This document shows, piece by piece, positions 18,280-26,642 of a stretch of 64,000 bases of DNA. Numbering within the stretch: the first letter of the stretch is position 1; every line of letters starts with the position of its first letter. Under the pieces are notes generated by a model. That model was not told where the DNA came from, ran no database searches, and was given only the letters and a program-made list of their open reading frames with translations. A program made the position numbers and the translations under genes. Source of the stretch: G963676655 sp963676655 (lineage in GTDB: Bacteria; Verrucomicrobiota; Lentisphaeria; Victivallales; Victivallaceae); contig CAXXKX010000005.1 of the NCBI GenBank assembly GCA_963676655.2, positions 310,001-374,000 on the forward strand, in the 5' to 3' direction.

Positions 18280-18308
18280 CCCCGCATCTTATGAAAACGG
18301 ATGCGGGG
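18280..18308 (+). terminator. Hairpin between prepilin-like gene 2 and the symporter gene
   Basis: CCCCGCATC (18280-18288) pairs with GATGCGGGG (18300-18308) across an 11-base loop. No clean T-run follows, so it may be a partial terminator or mRNA processing/stability element that sets different levels for the symporter. Confidence 0.5.
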
Positions 18309-18332
18309 ATATAAAATTTCAAAGAATAACTT

Positions 18333-20135
18333 ATGAGCTCATACGACTACATTATTATCGGTTTTTATTTTCTGTTTATGCTGCTGATTGGCTGGGTTTT
18401 CCGTAAACACGGCGAAAACACCAGTGACTACTTCCGGGGCGGCGGCTCCATGACCTGGTGGATGGTCGGGGCGTCATCGTTTGTCCAGACCTTTACCGCC
18501 TGGACGTTCGTTGGACTGGCCGGGGTTATCTACAGTCGCGGCACCCTGGTGGCATGGATATTCTTCTCTAACTTTTTCGGAGTAGTCCTGTGCATGCTTT
18601 ATACGGCCGGTAAATTCCGGCGACTCCGGGTTATCACCTGGATCGAGGCGTTGTGCCAACGCTACGGCAAAGGGACTGAACAATTCTACGCCTGGTTCAA
18701 CCTGCTGATGGGATTCGTTTACGGCGGCAGCGGGCTCTATATTCTGGCAATCTTCATGACCGCGCTATTCGGCTTCAAACTCAGCACTACCATTATCACC
18801 GTCGGAATGATAGTGACGATCATGTCGGTCAGCGGCGGCGTCTGGGCCGCGACCGCCAGTGACTTTGTTCAGTCGCTCATTGTTATGACAGTGATCTTCG
18901 CGACGGCGATCCTGGTCCTGATCCATCCTGACGTCGGCGGGGTCTCCGGTTTTGTCAGCAAAATCCCGACCTCTCATCTTAAATGGGGCTTTGACGTCAG
19001 CTGGGGCGTGTTGGCGCTATGGCTGTTTCTTGGTACGATGAACTCCGTTTTCAACATGAACAGTCTGTCCGGCGGCGCGGCCCGGATGATCGTGGTCAAG
19101 GACGAAAAGAGCGCAGTCAAATCGTTATGGATTCCGTTGATCGGCTATATGATCATGCCGTTTCTGGCTTTTGTGCCGTCGCTGGCGGCGGTCTTCCTTT
19201 TCCCGAATATCGATCAATTATACACCCAGTTGAATTTTCCGAAAGAAGCCGGCTACGCCGCGGTGTCGATGAAGGTTCTGCCGATGGGCATGGTCGGACT
19301 GCTGGCCTGCTCGATGTTTTCCGCAACCATGAGTACGATGGACTCGGCTTTGAACCGTAACGCGGCGATCTTCGTTAAGAACATTTATCAGCGCGTAATC
19401 CGGCCGGACTGCGGAGAAAAAGAAGCCATGCTGACGGCTAAATTGTTCACTTTCATTTTCGGAGTCGTCCTGATTTTCATCGGCCTGAAATTTGCCGCAT
19501 TCAAAGAACTGCCGGTATTCGAACTTGGCGCCCTGATCGGTTCGCTGCTGGCCCAGCCGCTGCTGATCCCGATGGTGCTGGCGATATTCATTAAAAAAGT
19601 TCCACGCTGGGCGGCGATCTCCACCGCGGTTATCGGCTTTATCACCTCTATCCTGACCATGAAAGTATTCCCTGTTGTACAATGGGCTGAATACTTTTTT
19701 GACAATCTGACAAAACAGGATAAATTTGATATCAGTTGGATGATCCCGAATCTGGCGGTAACGCTGATCTGCCTCGGTTGGTTCTTTTTCACAATGCTAT
19801 TCTACAAGCCGCCGAAACCAGGCAGTCAGGCGGAAAAGGATATTGAACTGTTTTTCAAGAATCAGGAAACACCAATCGACCTGAAAGCCGAAGGCGTAGT
19901 CGAGAGCGATGGCACTCAGGCCCGGACCATGGGATATTTAAGTCTGGCTTACGGAGTATTTATTTTTCTGGGAGCGCTTATCCCCAACAGTATGACCGGA
20001 AAACTAGTATTCGTGGGCGTAGGCGGGATTATTTCAGCGGTCGGCGGTCTGTTGCTTTACGCCGCCGGTATCCAGGACAAAAAATCTCAGAAACTAACGG
20101 AATTTATCAATGTGGAATGCGAACCGGAAGGGTAA
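18333..20135 (+). CDS. Sodium:solute symporter (SSS family)
   Basis: A 600-residue protein with about 14-15 hydrophobic segments. It has the SSS opening (YDYIIIGFYFLFMLLIGW, then the NTSDYFRGGGSMTWWMVGAS motif around residues 30-50) and the conserved TAWTFVGLAG in TM2. A further SSS-like region runs through FSATMSTMDSALNRNAAIF (about residues 330-350), typical of sodium-coupled sugar or organic-acid importers. It lies between two BNR-4 genes and therefore most likely imports oligosaccharide-derived monomers or uronic-acid products. The substrate is inferred from context only. Confidence 0.9.
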   Translation: MSSYDYIIIGFYFLFMLLIGWVFRKHGENTSDYFRGGGSMTWWMVGASSFVQTFTAWTFVGLAGVIYSRGTLVAWIFFSNFFGVVLCMLYTAGKFRRLRVITWIEALCQRYGKGTEQFYAWFNLLMGFVYGGSGLYILAIFMTALFGFKLSTTIITVGMIVTIMSVSGGVWAATASDFVQSLIVMTVIFATAILVLIHPDVGGVSGFVSKIPTSHLKWGFDVSWGVLALWLFLGTMNSVFNMNSLSGGAARMIVVKDEKSAVKSLWIPLIGYMIMPFLAFVPSLAAVFLFPNIDQLYTQLNFPKEAGYAAVSMKVLPMGMVGLLACSMFSATMSTMDSALNRNAAIFVKNIYQRVIRPDCGEKEAMLTAKLFTFIFGVVLIFIGLKFAAFKELPVFELGALIGSLLAQPLLIPMVLAIFIKKVPRWAAISTAVIGFITSILTMKVFPVVQWAEYFFDNLTKQDKFDISWMIPNLAVTLICLGWFFFTMLFYKPPKPGSQAEKDIELFFKNQETPIDLKAEGVVESDGTQARTMGYLSLAYGVFIFLGALIPNSMTGKLVFVGVGGIISAVGGLLLYAAGIQDKKSQKLTEFINVECEPEG

Positions 20136-20141
20136 ATAAAC

Positions 20142-20181
20142 AATTTGTAAATTTGTAAATTTGTAAATTAAGAATTTGTAA
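20142..20181. repeat. 8-bp micro-tandem repeat (AATTTGTA)
   Basis: Four to five copies of the TTTGTAAA word start seven bases after the symporter stop codon and end before the ribosome site of the next gene. The word matches the one at 135-162. Confidence 0.75.
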
Positions 20182-20212
20182 ATAAAACTTAAGAACGCAG
20201 ATGAGGAGATAA

Positions 20213-22591
20213 ATGAAAAAAGCATCAAACTTATTTAAAGCGGCCTTGTTGTTTGCCGGTATTGGCACAATGGCCGGCAAAGTTGAAGACACCATGAATT
20301 TTGAATCCGGACAACAATGGCAGTCCGTTCCGCTGGAGCTGGCTGGCATGATGCAGCAATACGGCGTAACGGAAAAAGACCTGTGGTGTGCTCAGTCATA
20401 CGACAACGAGTTCTGGAAACTGGACTCGATCAGCCTGAAAAAACTCAATTCCGGCTTGCAGTTGTCCGATAAACACGTCAAACAGGGCAAAACTTCCGGT
20501 TTATGGAGCGATCTGCCTACCTACCCGACGATTGCCACTACTCAGATTCCACACGACTGGAGCAAATATAATTCACTGGCAATCTGGATCTACTCAGAAA
20601 AAAATACCGGCGATACGATCACCGTCGGACTGCGTTCGGAAAACCCGAAAACCGCGTGGCGCGACTTTTTCACCTTTCCGCTTAAAATCGACTGGCAGAG
20701 CTGGAAAAAAGTCGTAATCCCGTTTTCTCAACTGGAAAAACTCGGTTCACCGGTCGGCCTGAATAAAATCGACTCGCTTTATTTCTTCACCAAAGCGTTC
20801 GGACATCATCCCAATCCCTATAATAAACTCTATCTGGATCAAATCAAGCTGGAGAATAATCCGGTTACGTCAGCAAAGCCCGGTAACGATTTTCTCTACA
20901 TCATGAAACATACCGACAAAATAAACCCGTCGGCAATCAATCACAAGTATCCTGAAAAAGCCGGAAAAGGCCCGGAAATCGCCGGCGACAAATTCATTTC
21001 TCACCAAACCTACCATCGCAAAGAACGTGCGTTATACAAATACTACCCCCGGTTCGAACCGGGCTATGTCAGCATTTCCCCCAAAGGCAAACCTTATATC
21101 TATTCCGGCGACGTTATCGAATGGCTCAACGACCACAACCAGTGGCAGCTTTGCAATCTCAAACCGGTCCTGATCGACTGGGCCAAAAAGCAGGGCTGGA
21201 AAGCAATGAAAAACAACTGGGGAGCCCAGGGCGGCGACCCGATGCTCCGGTTCGACAAGGATGGCGACATCTACGCTCTGGCCGAAGTCAACAAACATCG
21301 TCCCGACGGCGTGGAAGACGGATGGAAAAACCGTACCACGGTTCTTCTGCACTCCAGAGACAAATGCAAAACCTGGAAAGTTTACAAACTGCCAGGACGC
21401 CGGGCAACGTTTGAAAAACTCGACGGACATAACCTCGAGTGCCTGGACCGGCCTCCGGTCATCCTGCTCGGCGATTTCGGCTATTTCCCGCAAGCCGATC
21501 ACGGCAACTATCTGCTGCTGACCGAGAAGCAGCCAGACGGTTCTTTAAAATTCCTGCCGAGAATCAAATACGGTCAGGATTGCATCGACGTCAACTACCA
21601 TTCCGGCGACGGCAATATCGCGATCACCAGCCACGGCAAAATCTACATCGCATATGGCTGGACCCCGTCAGCCAGAGTCTACAAAAAACTGGCAGCAAAA
21701 CTGAAAGCCGAAGGCAAGGAATGGAACTTGACCAACCTGAAAAATACCGATGTAATCAAAACTTGTCCGCCGATTCCGGCCGACCATGAAGGACTGCAGC
21801 AGTCATACCACCACCGGATTCATCTGGAAAAAACGTCAAAATACCTGACCTCCTTTTCCAAGAACGGGGTCCCGACCTTTGTCCGTTCCTACGACTTCAA
21901 AACTAAAAAGTTGAGCGACCCGGTTTATATCGGCAGCGGCGGCGGCAGTCTCGACGGCCACAACTGGCCCGCGATCACGATTGACAGCAAAGGCATTATC
22001 CATGTGCTTATCAACGGTCACCACAACCCGGTCACCTACACCCACACCCTGAAACCCTACGATATATCAAGCTGGAGCCCCCCGCGTTACATCAAGACCG
22101 GCGAATACTCCCCGTGCCTCAGTTACGCAACCTTTAACTGCGACCGCAACGACACATTGTATTCAACCCACCGCAGCACCACCGGTTATTACAACAATCG
22201 AATCTCGCTCTACCGGAAAAAAGCCGGACAGCGCTGGGAAAAAGAACGCACCCTGGTCGCGCCGTTCAAAGGACTCTATTTCGCCTGGCGGCAGCGCATG
22301 ACCTACGATCCGTATCATGACCGGCTCTTCCTGACATATTACAGCAACGGCAGCATGAGTTGCATGTCCCGCGACATGTATGAATTTATGATCTTCCAGC
22401 GTCCCGAACAGGAAATAAACCTGCTCAAGAAAAAGATCAAGCTGAAAATCATGCCGAAAAATCCTTTCTGGGATTCCTGGGTCTATACCATTTTCACCTT
22501 CCCCGATTCCAGCGAACTGACCTCGATCATTTCCGACGACGGCGGCGACACCTGGAGCCTCCTGACCACTCAGGATTTGATTGAAAAGTAA
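20213..22591 (+). CDS. Secreted BNR-4 family protein (paralogue without LamG domains)
   Basis: The 792-residue product has a signal peptide (to about residue 22), then the same jelly-roll-like domain (about 25-225, with TYPTIATTQIPHDW, FFTKAFGHHPNPY) and the same propeller region as the 1163-residue protein. Shared blocks include DWAKKQGW, LDGHNLEC, WPAITIDSKGIIHVLINGHH and YATFNCDR-TLYSTHRSTTG. It lacks the two LamG modules and has an extra C-terminal strand (WVYTIFTFPDSSELTSIISD). The conserved HNW/NGHHNP motifs are candidate active-site residues. GAGGAG precedes ATG. Probably a lyase or hydrolase acting on the same polymer family. Confidence 0.85.
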   Translation: MKKASNLFKAALLFAGIGTMAGKVEDTMNFESGQQWQSVPLELAGMMQQYGVTEKDLWCAQSYDNEFWKLDSISLKKLNSGLQLSDKHVKQGKTSGLWSDLPTYPTIATTQIPHDWSKYNSLAIWIYSEKNTGDTITVGLRSENPKTAWRDFFTFPLKIDWQSWKKVVIPFSQLEKLGSPVGLNKIDSLYFFTKAFGHHPNPYNKLYLDQIKLENNPVTSAKPGNDFLYIMKHTDKINPSAINHKYPEKAGKGPEIAGDKFISHQTYHRKERALYKYYPRFEPGYVSISPKGKPYIYSGDVIEWLNDHNQWQLCNLKPVLIDWAKKQGWKAMKNNWGAQGGDPMLRFDKDGDIYALAEVNKHRPDGVEDGWKNRTTVLLHSRDKCKTWKVYKLPGRRATFEKLDGHNLECLDRPPVILLGDFGYFPQADHGNYLLLTEKQPDGSLKFLPRIKYGQDCIDVNYHSGDGNIAITSHGKIYIAYGWTPSARVYKKLAAKLKAEGKEWNLTNLKNTDVIKTCPPIPADHEGLQQSYHHRIHLEKTSKYLTSFSKNGVPTFVRSYDFKTKKLSDPVYIGSGGGSLDGHNWPAITIDSKGIIHVLINGHHNPVTYTHTLKPYDISSWSPPRYIKTGEYSPCLSYATFNCDRNDTLYSTHRSTTGYYNNRISLYRKKAGQRWEKERTLVAPFKGLYFAWRQRMTYDPYHDRLFLTYYSNGSMSCMSRDMYEFMIFQRPEQEINLLKKKIKLKIMPKNPFWDSWVYTIFTFPDSSELTSIISDDGGDTWSLLTTQDLIEK

Positions 22592-22618
22592 ACCCCATAA
22601 TCAATAAAAAGACATCGG

Positions 22619-24280
22619 CTATTTGCCCCGATACGGGGCAAATATATACATCCCTTCATCAATTATTAACCTGCCGTTGTAGAGGGATTTGTTTTTTGAT
22701 ATATGCTGATAGATAGACTCGTTAATAACATATAACGAATCGTCATTGTATTGTCCATGCATGAATTTATTTTTTTCCTGATCAAGAATTTTTTGGTGGA
22801 CAATACTTTCTCTCGGAAAAAATGAGTCGTTGACTGTCATGTTATTAGTGACCGCGTACCAGCCTAAAATATCCCAATAAGCATAATCGAAGTAAAATAA
22901 GTGTTTATATGGCCTGGCAATCCGTTTAAAATTATGATTAACTTTGAGTGATTGCTTATTATTTTTCATGGTATACATTTCATACCACTTTGCATTAATA
23001 ATGCCATCCCCTATGTCCTTTATTTGAATTATAGTAATTAAACCAATTAAAATTACTCCGCGCCATTTTAGTTTATCCTCAAAAGCAAGTTTCAAAACTC
23101 CTATGACAATCAAATAATAAACCGGCCAGAACATTCTGCCGGAAGCCCTCAACACACTGCACAGTGACTTTATTCGTGTCGGCAGCATTATATCAATCAA
23201 TACGCAATTTCCTATTACAATGCGATTGCTTAAAGCGAATAAAGTCAGCATTATACAGATGATAATTACGCAATAATTCTTTTTTATCCATTCACTATCT
23301 AAAAATAAATTCAAAAGTGATTTCGAGTAGAACAATAACAAGATTATCACCCCTAAGCCCAGGTAATTAAACCCTTCGATTTGTTGATTTTCAGTATGAG
23401 GCATTGCTTTTACCAGACCTGAATATTCTGAACAATAGGGATTTATCAAAGAATTAAGATTCATCTGCAAGGTACCATACGCCCCGGTTGACGGTTCCAT
23501 TTTTATGGAAAAAATACCAAGTATATACAGTTCAACCAAAGCAATAGCAACAATCAATGCAACTCCCAGGAACAGTTCTTTGTATATTAATCCTTCTGAT
23601 CTGGAACTGTTATACCTGTTCAACATTTCCTTCCAGACACTCATTGTGAATATAGCACCAACCATGACAAATATATAAACATGAATAAACAATGCCAGCG
23701 TCAAAACAATCGACCAGTAAATCATTCTTTTTTTCAGAGTCATATCGCGCCCTAAAACAATTATCGATGCCAGAATAAGCCAGTGACTGGACAATGCATT
23801 GTGCGCGGGCATGCAATACAACATAATCGGGCTCATTATCAATATCAGAGTACCGCAATACTTATAAACCTTATTACTCGTAATGTCTCTCATGATCATT
23901 ATTCCAAACACCCCCTGCAGTACCAGGTTGACACATAAATAAATACCCCAATATTGAAACGGAGTCGGCAGGATAAATCTAAATATTTTCGCGGGTAATG
24001 CTAATAATGGAATGCTGTCCGTTGTCAAAATGCTCTGCATCGCGGGATATGATATCTCATTAAACAGGAATACCGGAAATTGCCACCTGCCGTTGACATA
24101 GGCGTTAACCCCGATAATTTGTGCGGTGGCGTCATTGCCGCTCCCAAGATATGTGAGAATCCAATCAACATTTGCCGGATTCAGCACTGATATTCCAAAA
24201 ATATATAAGAACAAACCAAAGCCGATAACCCCGGCCCCGGCAATTTCTATATATGTGAATATTCTCCCCTTTATCTCCAT
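22619..24280 (-). CDS. Polytopic membrane protein, GT-C glycosyltransferase-like (DUF6311-like)
   Basis: I choose ATG 24280 (GGGAG four to five bases upstream) over a TTG at 24310. The 553-residue protein has about 10-12 membrane helices. The extracytoplasmic loop after the first helix holds NDATAQIIGVNAYVNGRWQFP and a DSIPL motif, the acidic-loop pattern of GT-C lipid-linked sugar transferases and DUF6311-type proteins. The soluble C-terminus (about 440-553) is poorly conserved. It is AT-rich and stands alone between convergent and divergent neighbours. Catalytic function is inferred from the topology. Confidence 0.65.
   Translation of the reverse strand: MEIKGRIFTYIEIAGAGVIGFGLFLYIFGISVLNPANVDWILTYLGSGNDATAQIIGVNAYVNGRWQFPVFLFNEISYPAMQSILTTDSIPLLALPAKIFRFILPTPFQYWGIYLCVNLVLQGVFGIMIMRDITSNKVYKYCGTLILIMSPIMLYCMPAHNALSSHWLILASIIVLGRDMTLKKRMIYWSIVLTLALFIHVYIFVMVGAIFTMSVWKEMLNRYNSSRSEGLIYKELFLGVALIVAIALVELYILGIFSIKMEPSTGAYGTLQMNLNSLINPYCSEYSGLVKAMPHTENQQIEGFNYLGLGVIILLLFYSKSLLNLFLDSEWIKKNYCVIIICIMLTLFALSNRIVIGNCVLIDIMLPTRIKSLCSVLRASGRMFWPVYYLIVIGVLKLAFEDKLKWRGVILIGLITIIQIKDIGDGIINAKWYEMYTMKNNKQSLKVNHNFKRIARPYKHLFYFDYAYWDILGWYAVTNNMTVNDSFFPRESIVHQKILDQEKNKFMHGQYNDDSLYVINESIYQHISKNKSLYNGRLIIDEGMYIFAPYRGK
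22621..22643. terminator. Bidirectional hairpin between convergent genes
   Basis: ATTTGCCCCG (22621-22630) pairs perfectly with CGGGGCAAAT (22634-22643) across a three-base loop. It overlaps the last codons of the minus-strand membrane gene and lies 30 bp after the BNR-4 stop. On the minus strand a T-rich stretch follows further on. Confidence 0.5.
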
Positions 24281-24354
24281 AAAACTCCCAGTCTCCCTGT
24301 AAATAACCAAAATCCTTATTTCGCGGGTTTAGTAGAAAAACCATCATCGCGACA

Positions 24355-24383
24355 AATATAGTGTCACATAAGCCATTTTTCAA
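24355..24383 (-). promoter_or_regulatory. Promoter of the GT-C-like membrane gene
   Basis: On the minus strand TTGAAA (24378-24383) and TATATT (24355-24360) are separated by 17 bp, 75 bp ahead of ATG 24280. Confidence 0.6.
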
Positions 24384-24880
24384 GTATTAAATGATTTTTT
24401 TCTAAAAAAATTGACAATGTAAAACATATATATCTACAACAAGCACTAGTGTTATCCGGCATAAATAACGAACCCCTTTAATGATTTTTCAAATTCCAAA
24501 AGTTACTACAAGCCCACTTGAGCGTCAGATCCAACTTGATAATTGGATATTCCGTGTTGGATATTGGATATTGAAAAAGGGGGGCCGCCACTTGCGCCGG
24601 GCGACACTAGGTATACTTAATATTGCAATATCTACTGAAAACCAAATTCTTTTTAACAGCTCCCAAGAGGGGTAATATATTATAGCGAGGGAAGATTTAA
24701 CAGAATATTTTAAAACCAGGTTATGGATACAAATCTGATGCAGGATTTTAGCAAAAAACTTGCAGAGCCATATATCAGAGCGTATATTTAAGTGGGAGAC
24801 GTTTATAAATTTTTATATTTAAACTACCCGAAGCAAGTACCAGTAAAAGACCTGAAACAAAACAATCGATAGGCTTTTTT
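24384..24880. other. Noncoding interval with a repeat fragment
   Basis: No convincing gene: the short frame 24481-24675 reads through a dispersed repeat and lacks a ribosome site. A TTGACA (24411-24416) has no well-spaced -10. The rest is AT-rich with no stable structure seen. Confidence 0.5.
24543..24571 (-). repeat. Solo inverted copy of the 54-bp repeat word
   Basis: This stretch (GGATATTCCGTGTTGGATAT and onward) is the reverse complement of the core of the tandem array at 58607-58820 (ATATCCAACACGGAATATCC). It links two intergenic loci 34 kb apart. Confidence 0.8.
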
Positions 24881-25117
24881 ATGGCGTGCAAAGATTATTT
24901 TTACGGCTTAATTTTATTATCAGGCCCGTGTATTTTTTTGAATATAGTACTATTACTAAAGGCGAAGCATAGTCTGGCAGGACAAACCAAAAGCTATATC
25001 GGCATTGGCTTATATATTGGCTTTATCACGAGATTTTACTTGATACATGAAATTGAAAATACTTTGTTAGCAATTTCTCAGATAGCCATAACTGCGGGCG
25101 TTTTATATACATATTAA
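24881..25117 (+). CDS. Hypothetical small membrane protein
   Basis: A 78-residue protein with two clear hydrophobic segments (about 8-27 and 40-55) and a shorter one near the end. There is no recognisable family and no strong ribosome site. It is 28 bp ahead of the metallopeptidase gene in the same orientation, so the two may be co-expressed. It is part of an AT-rich accessory stretch. Confidence 0.45.
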   Translation: MACKDYFYGLILLSGPCIFLNIVLLLKAKHSLAGQTKSYIGIGLYIGFITRFYLIHEIENTLLAISQIAITAGVLYTY

Positions 25118-25145
25118 AAAAAACTGAAAGTTGCGATGTAAAATT

Positions 25146-25922
25146 ATGTTAAATCCAATAAGAAGAAATCGTAATATTGGAACAGCCAAACAGGGACATG
25201 GTCTAAATAATAAATTCACCATTCCTTCAACCGGAAATTCCACAAAGCTCTTTGTCGAAAAACTGGAGAAATACAGCAAAAACCGGCAAATCATAAACGG
25301 CCATGAATTTATTTTCGTAATAGAAGAAACAAGAAAAGACGCGTCGCATGCATGCAGCCCAAATGACGTTGTTGAAATTATTAAATATATCCCTCAGAAA
25401 TATTACGACAATTTGAAACTTATTATTTTCAGGCAGCCCAAGCGCAAGGAGGAAATAGTATCTCCGGTCTGGGGACGTTTGAGATATGCATATGAATTTG
25501 AGGATAATATAGAGCCGGCAATTATTCTTGAAGCCCAAGAGTACCGCAAAAAGATAAAATGGCCTAGAAAATTGTCTCCGGAAATGCGCCAGGAACTTGA
25601 ACGATTAAAAAATGACGGAATTAATATCCTTGAAGACAAACGGAGCTACACGCTTGACTTGACAATTGAAAGTGTCAGAAATGTTCAACTATACCGTACT
25701 TTGCCACATGAATTTGGTCACTATGCACACTATTTGGAATTTGTTGAGTTTCCCGGAACCGAGGATGAAGATTATGCTGACTGGGAAAAACGTTATGAGC
25801 ATTATATGAATCTGCCCCTTAATGAAAAGGAATGTTTTGCACACAATTTTGCCGATGCATTCAGAAAACAATTACTGAATACCGGAGTGATCCCGTTCAA
25901 CCGGCTCGAAACACAGAAGTAA
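25146..25922 (+). CDS. Putative zinc metallopeptidase (HEFGH), family unknown
   Basis: I start at ATG 25146 (a TTG lies five codons earlier). The 258-residue protein has no signal peptide. Its C-terminal third has the zincin signature HEFGHYAHY (His188, Glu189, His192), with a candidate third ligand Glu229 in NEKECFAHNFADAF, the pattern of gluzincins with a second helix supplying Glu. The N-terminal 180 residues are unrecognised, with a hydrophilic NGHEFIFVIEETRKD section that is not a second zincin site. It is followed after 17 bp by a 176-residue partner gene. Substrate unknown. An ImmA-like or toxin-type peptidase is possible but not shown. Confidence 0.65.
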   Translation: MLNPIRRNRNIGTAKQGHGLNNKFTIPSTGNSTKLFVEKLEKYSKNRQIINGHEFIFVIEETRKDASHACSPNDVVEIIKYIPQKYYDNLKLIIFRQPKRKEEIVSPVWGRLRYAYEFEDNIEPAIILEAQEYRKKIKWPRKLSPEMRQELERLKNDGINILEDKRSYTLDLTIESVRNVQLYRTLPHEFGHYAHYLEFVEFPGTEDEDYADWEKRYEHYMNLPLNEKECFAHNFADAFRKQLLNTGVIPFNRLETQK

Positions 25923-25939
25923 ATAGTAGGAGTTATGCG

Positions 25940-26470
25940 TTGAATAAAATTGTGAAACTCATCGGAACCAGCTGGCATCGATATAAACTAAAAAAAAGCG
26001 TTGAATTAGAGACCGTAACGCGACATATACAATTGATATTCATGCGACATGGAAAAATTGACTCAATCAGGGTCGGCTTCTTGCCTGATAACCAATGTTC
26101 ATCAGAAAAGTTTTATCCCGGAATCGTTGATGAGGTGTCAAGGCAAGCTCTGGTAAATATAGTAAACCAATATGAAACTGAACATGAAAATATGAATATT
26201 GAAAATTTTATTGCGATGCTGGAAAAAGGCGTTGAAGTAGAATTCATTCCGGAGTGGTATAGTCAAAATAATATCTGGGAAAAAGTAGATATTCCATTTA
26301 TGGCAATAGCAGATATTGCAAGTATATCAAAAATTATGAATACATATAATCCGCTTATCATAAAAAAATTAGGAAAACATAAATGCGCCCTGAAAGTTAC
26401 AAAAGAGGTTGAAAATCAATATTCCTGGCGACTTGATTTTTCAGGAAAATGGCCTGAAGTTGGCCGGTAA
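25940..26470 (+). CDS. Hypothetical protein downstream of the metallopeptidase
   Basis: The best start is TTG 25940, with AGGAG (25927-25931) eight bases upstream; the frame is open further but would overlap the previous gene heavily. The 176-residue soluble protein is mixed alpha/beta, has no signal peptide and no family I recognise. A middle segment (IENFIAMLEKGVEVEFIPEWY) looks helical then stranded. Tight spacing to the HEFGH gene suggests a functional pair, for example an enzyme and its partner or inhibitor. Confidence 0.6.
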   Translation: MNKIVKLIGTSWHRYKLKKSVELETVTRHIQLIFMRHGKIDSIRVGFLPDNQCSSEKFYPGIVDEVSRQALVNIVNQYETEHENMNIENFIAMLEKGVEVEFIPEWYSQNNIWEKVDIPFMAIADIASISKIMNTYNPLIIKKLGKHKCALKVTKEVENQYSWRLDFSGKWPEVGR

Positions 26471-26516
26471 AACAGATTTTTGATAAAGTGCACAGGTACC
26501 AAAAGGAAAAAAACGA

Positions 26517-26642
26517 ATGATATTTATTGATATATTCACCAGCGAAGTATGGCCCGGAGCTTTGTTAATCATCGCTCCGGCAATTCTTGTCACATTCCTG
26601 GCTGGTATTTTATTACAATATATTATCCTGAAAGTCGGCTAA
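26517..26642 (+). pseudogene. 5' part of a small membrane-protein gene cut by an IS
   Basis: ATG 26517 with an AAGGA-type site begins a hydrophobic peptide (EVWPGALLIIAPAILVTFLAGILL). Its last six codons and stop lie in the left inverted repeat of the IS, so the native C-terminus is missing. A continuation with matching membrane character resumes beyond the IS at 28512. Confidence 0.6.

Noticed and set aside
21046..21066. GGTTCGAACC palindrome resembling a tRNA T-loop
   Set aside because: It lies inside the BNR-4 coding sequence and no cloverleaf can be drawn around it.
21032..21502. Long minus-strand frames inside the BNR-4, symporter and glyS genes
   Set aside because: They are shadows of GC-rich coding sequence on the opposite strand, without start signals.
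24481..24675. 64-residue open frame (WIFRVGYWIL)
   Set aside because: It reads through the solo copy of the 54-bp repeat word and has no ribosome site.
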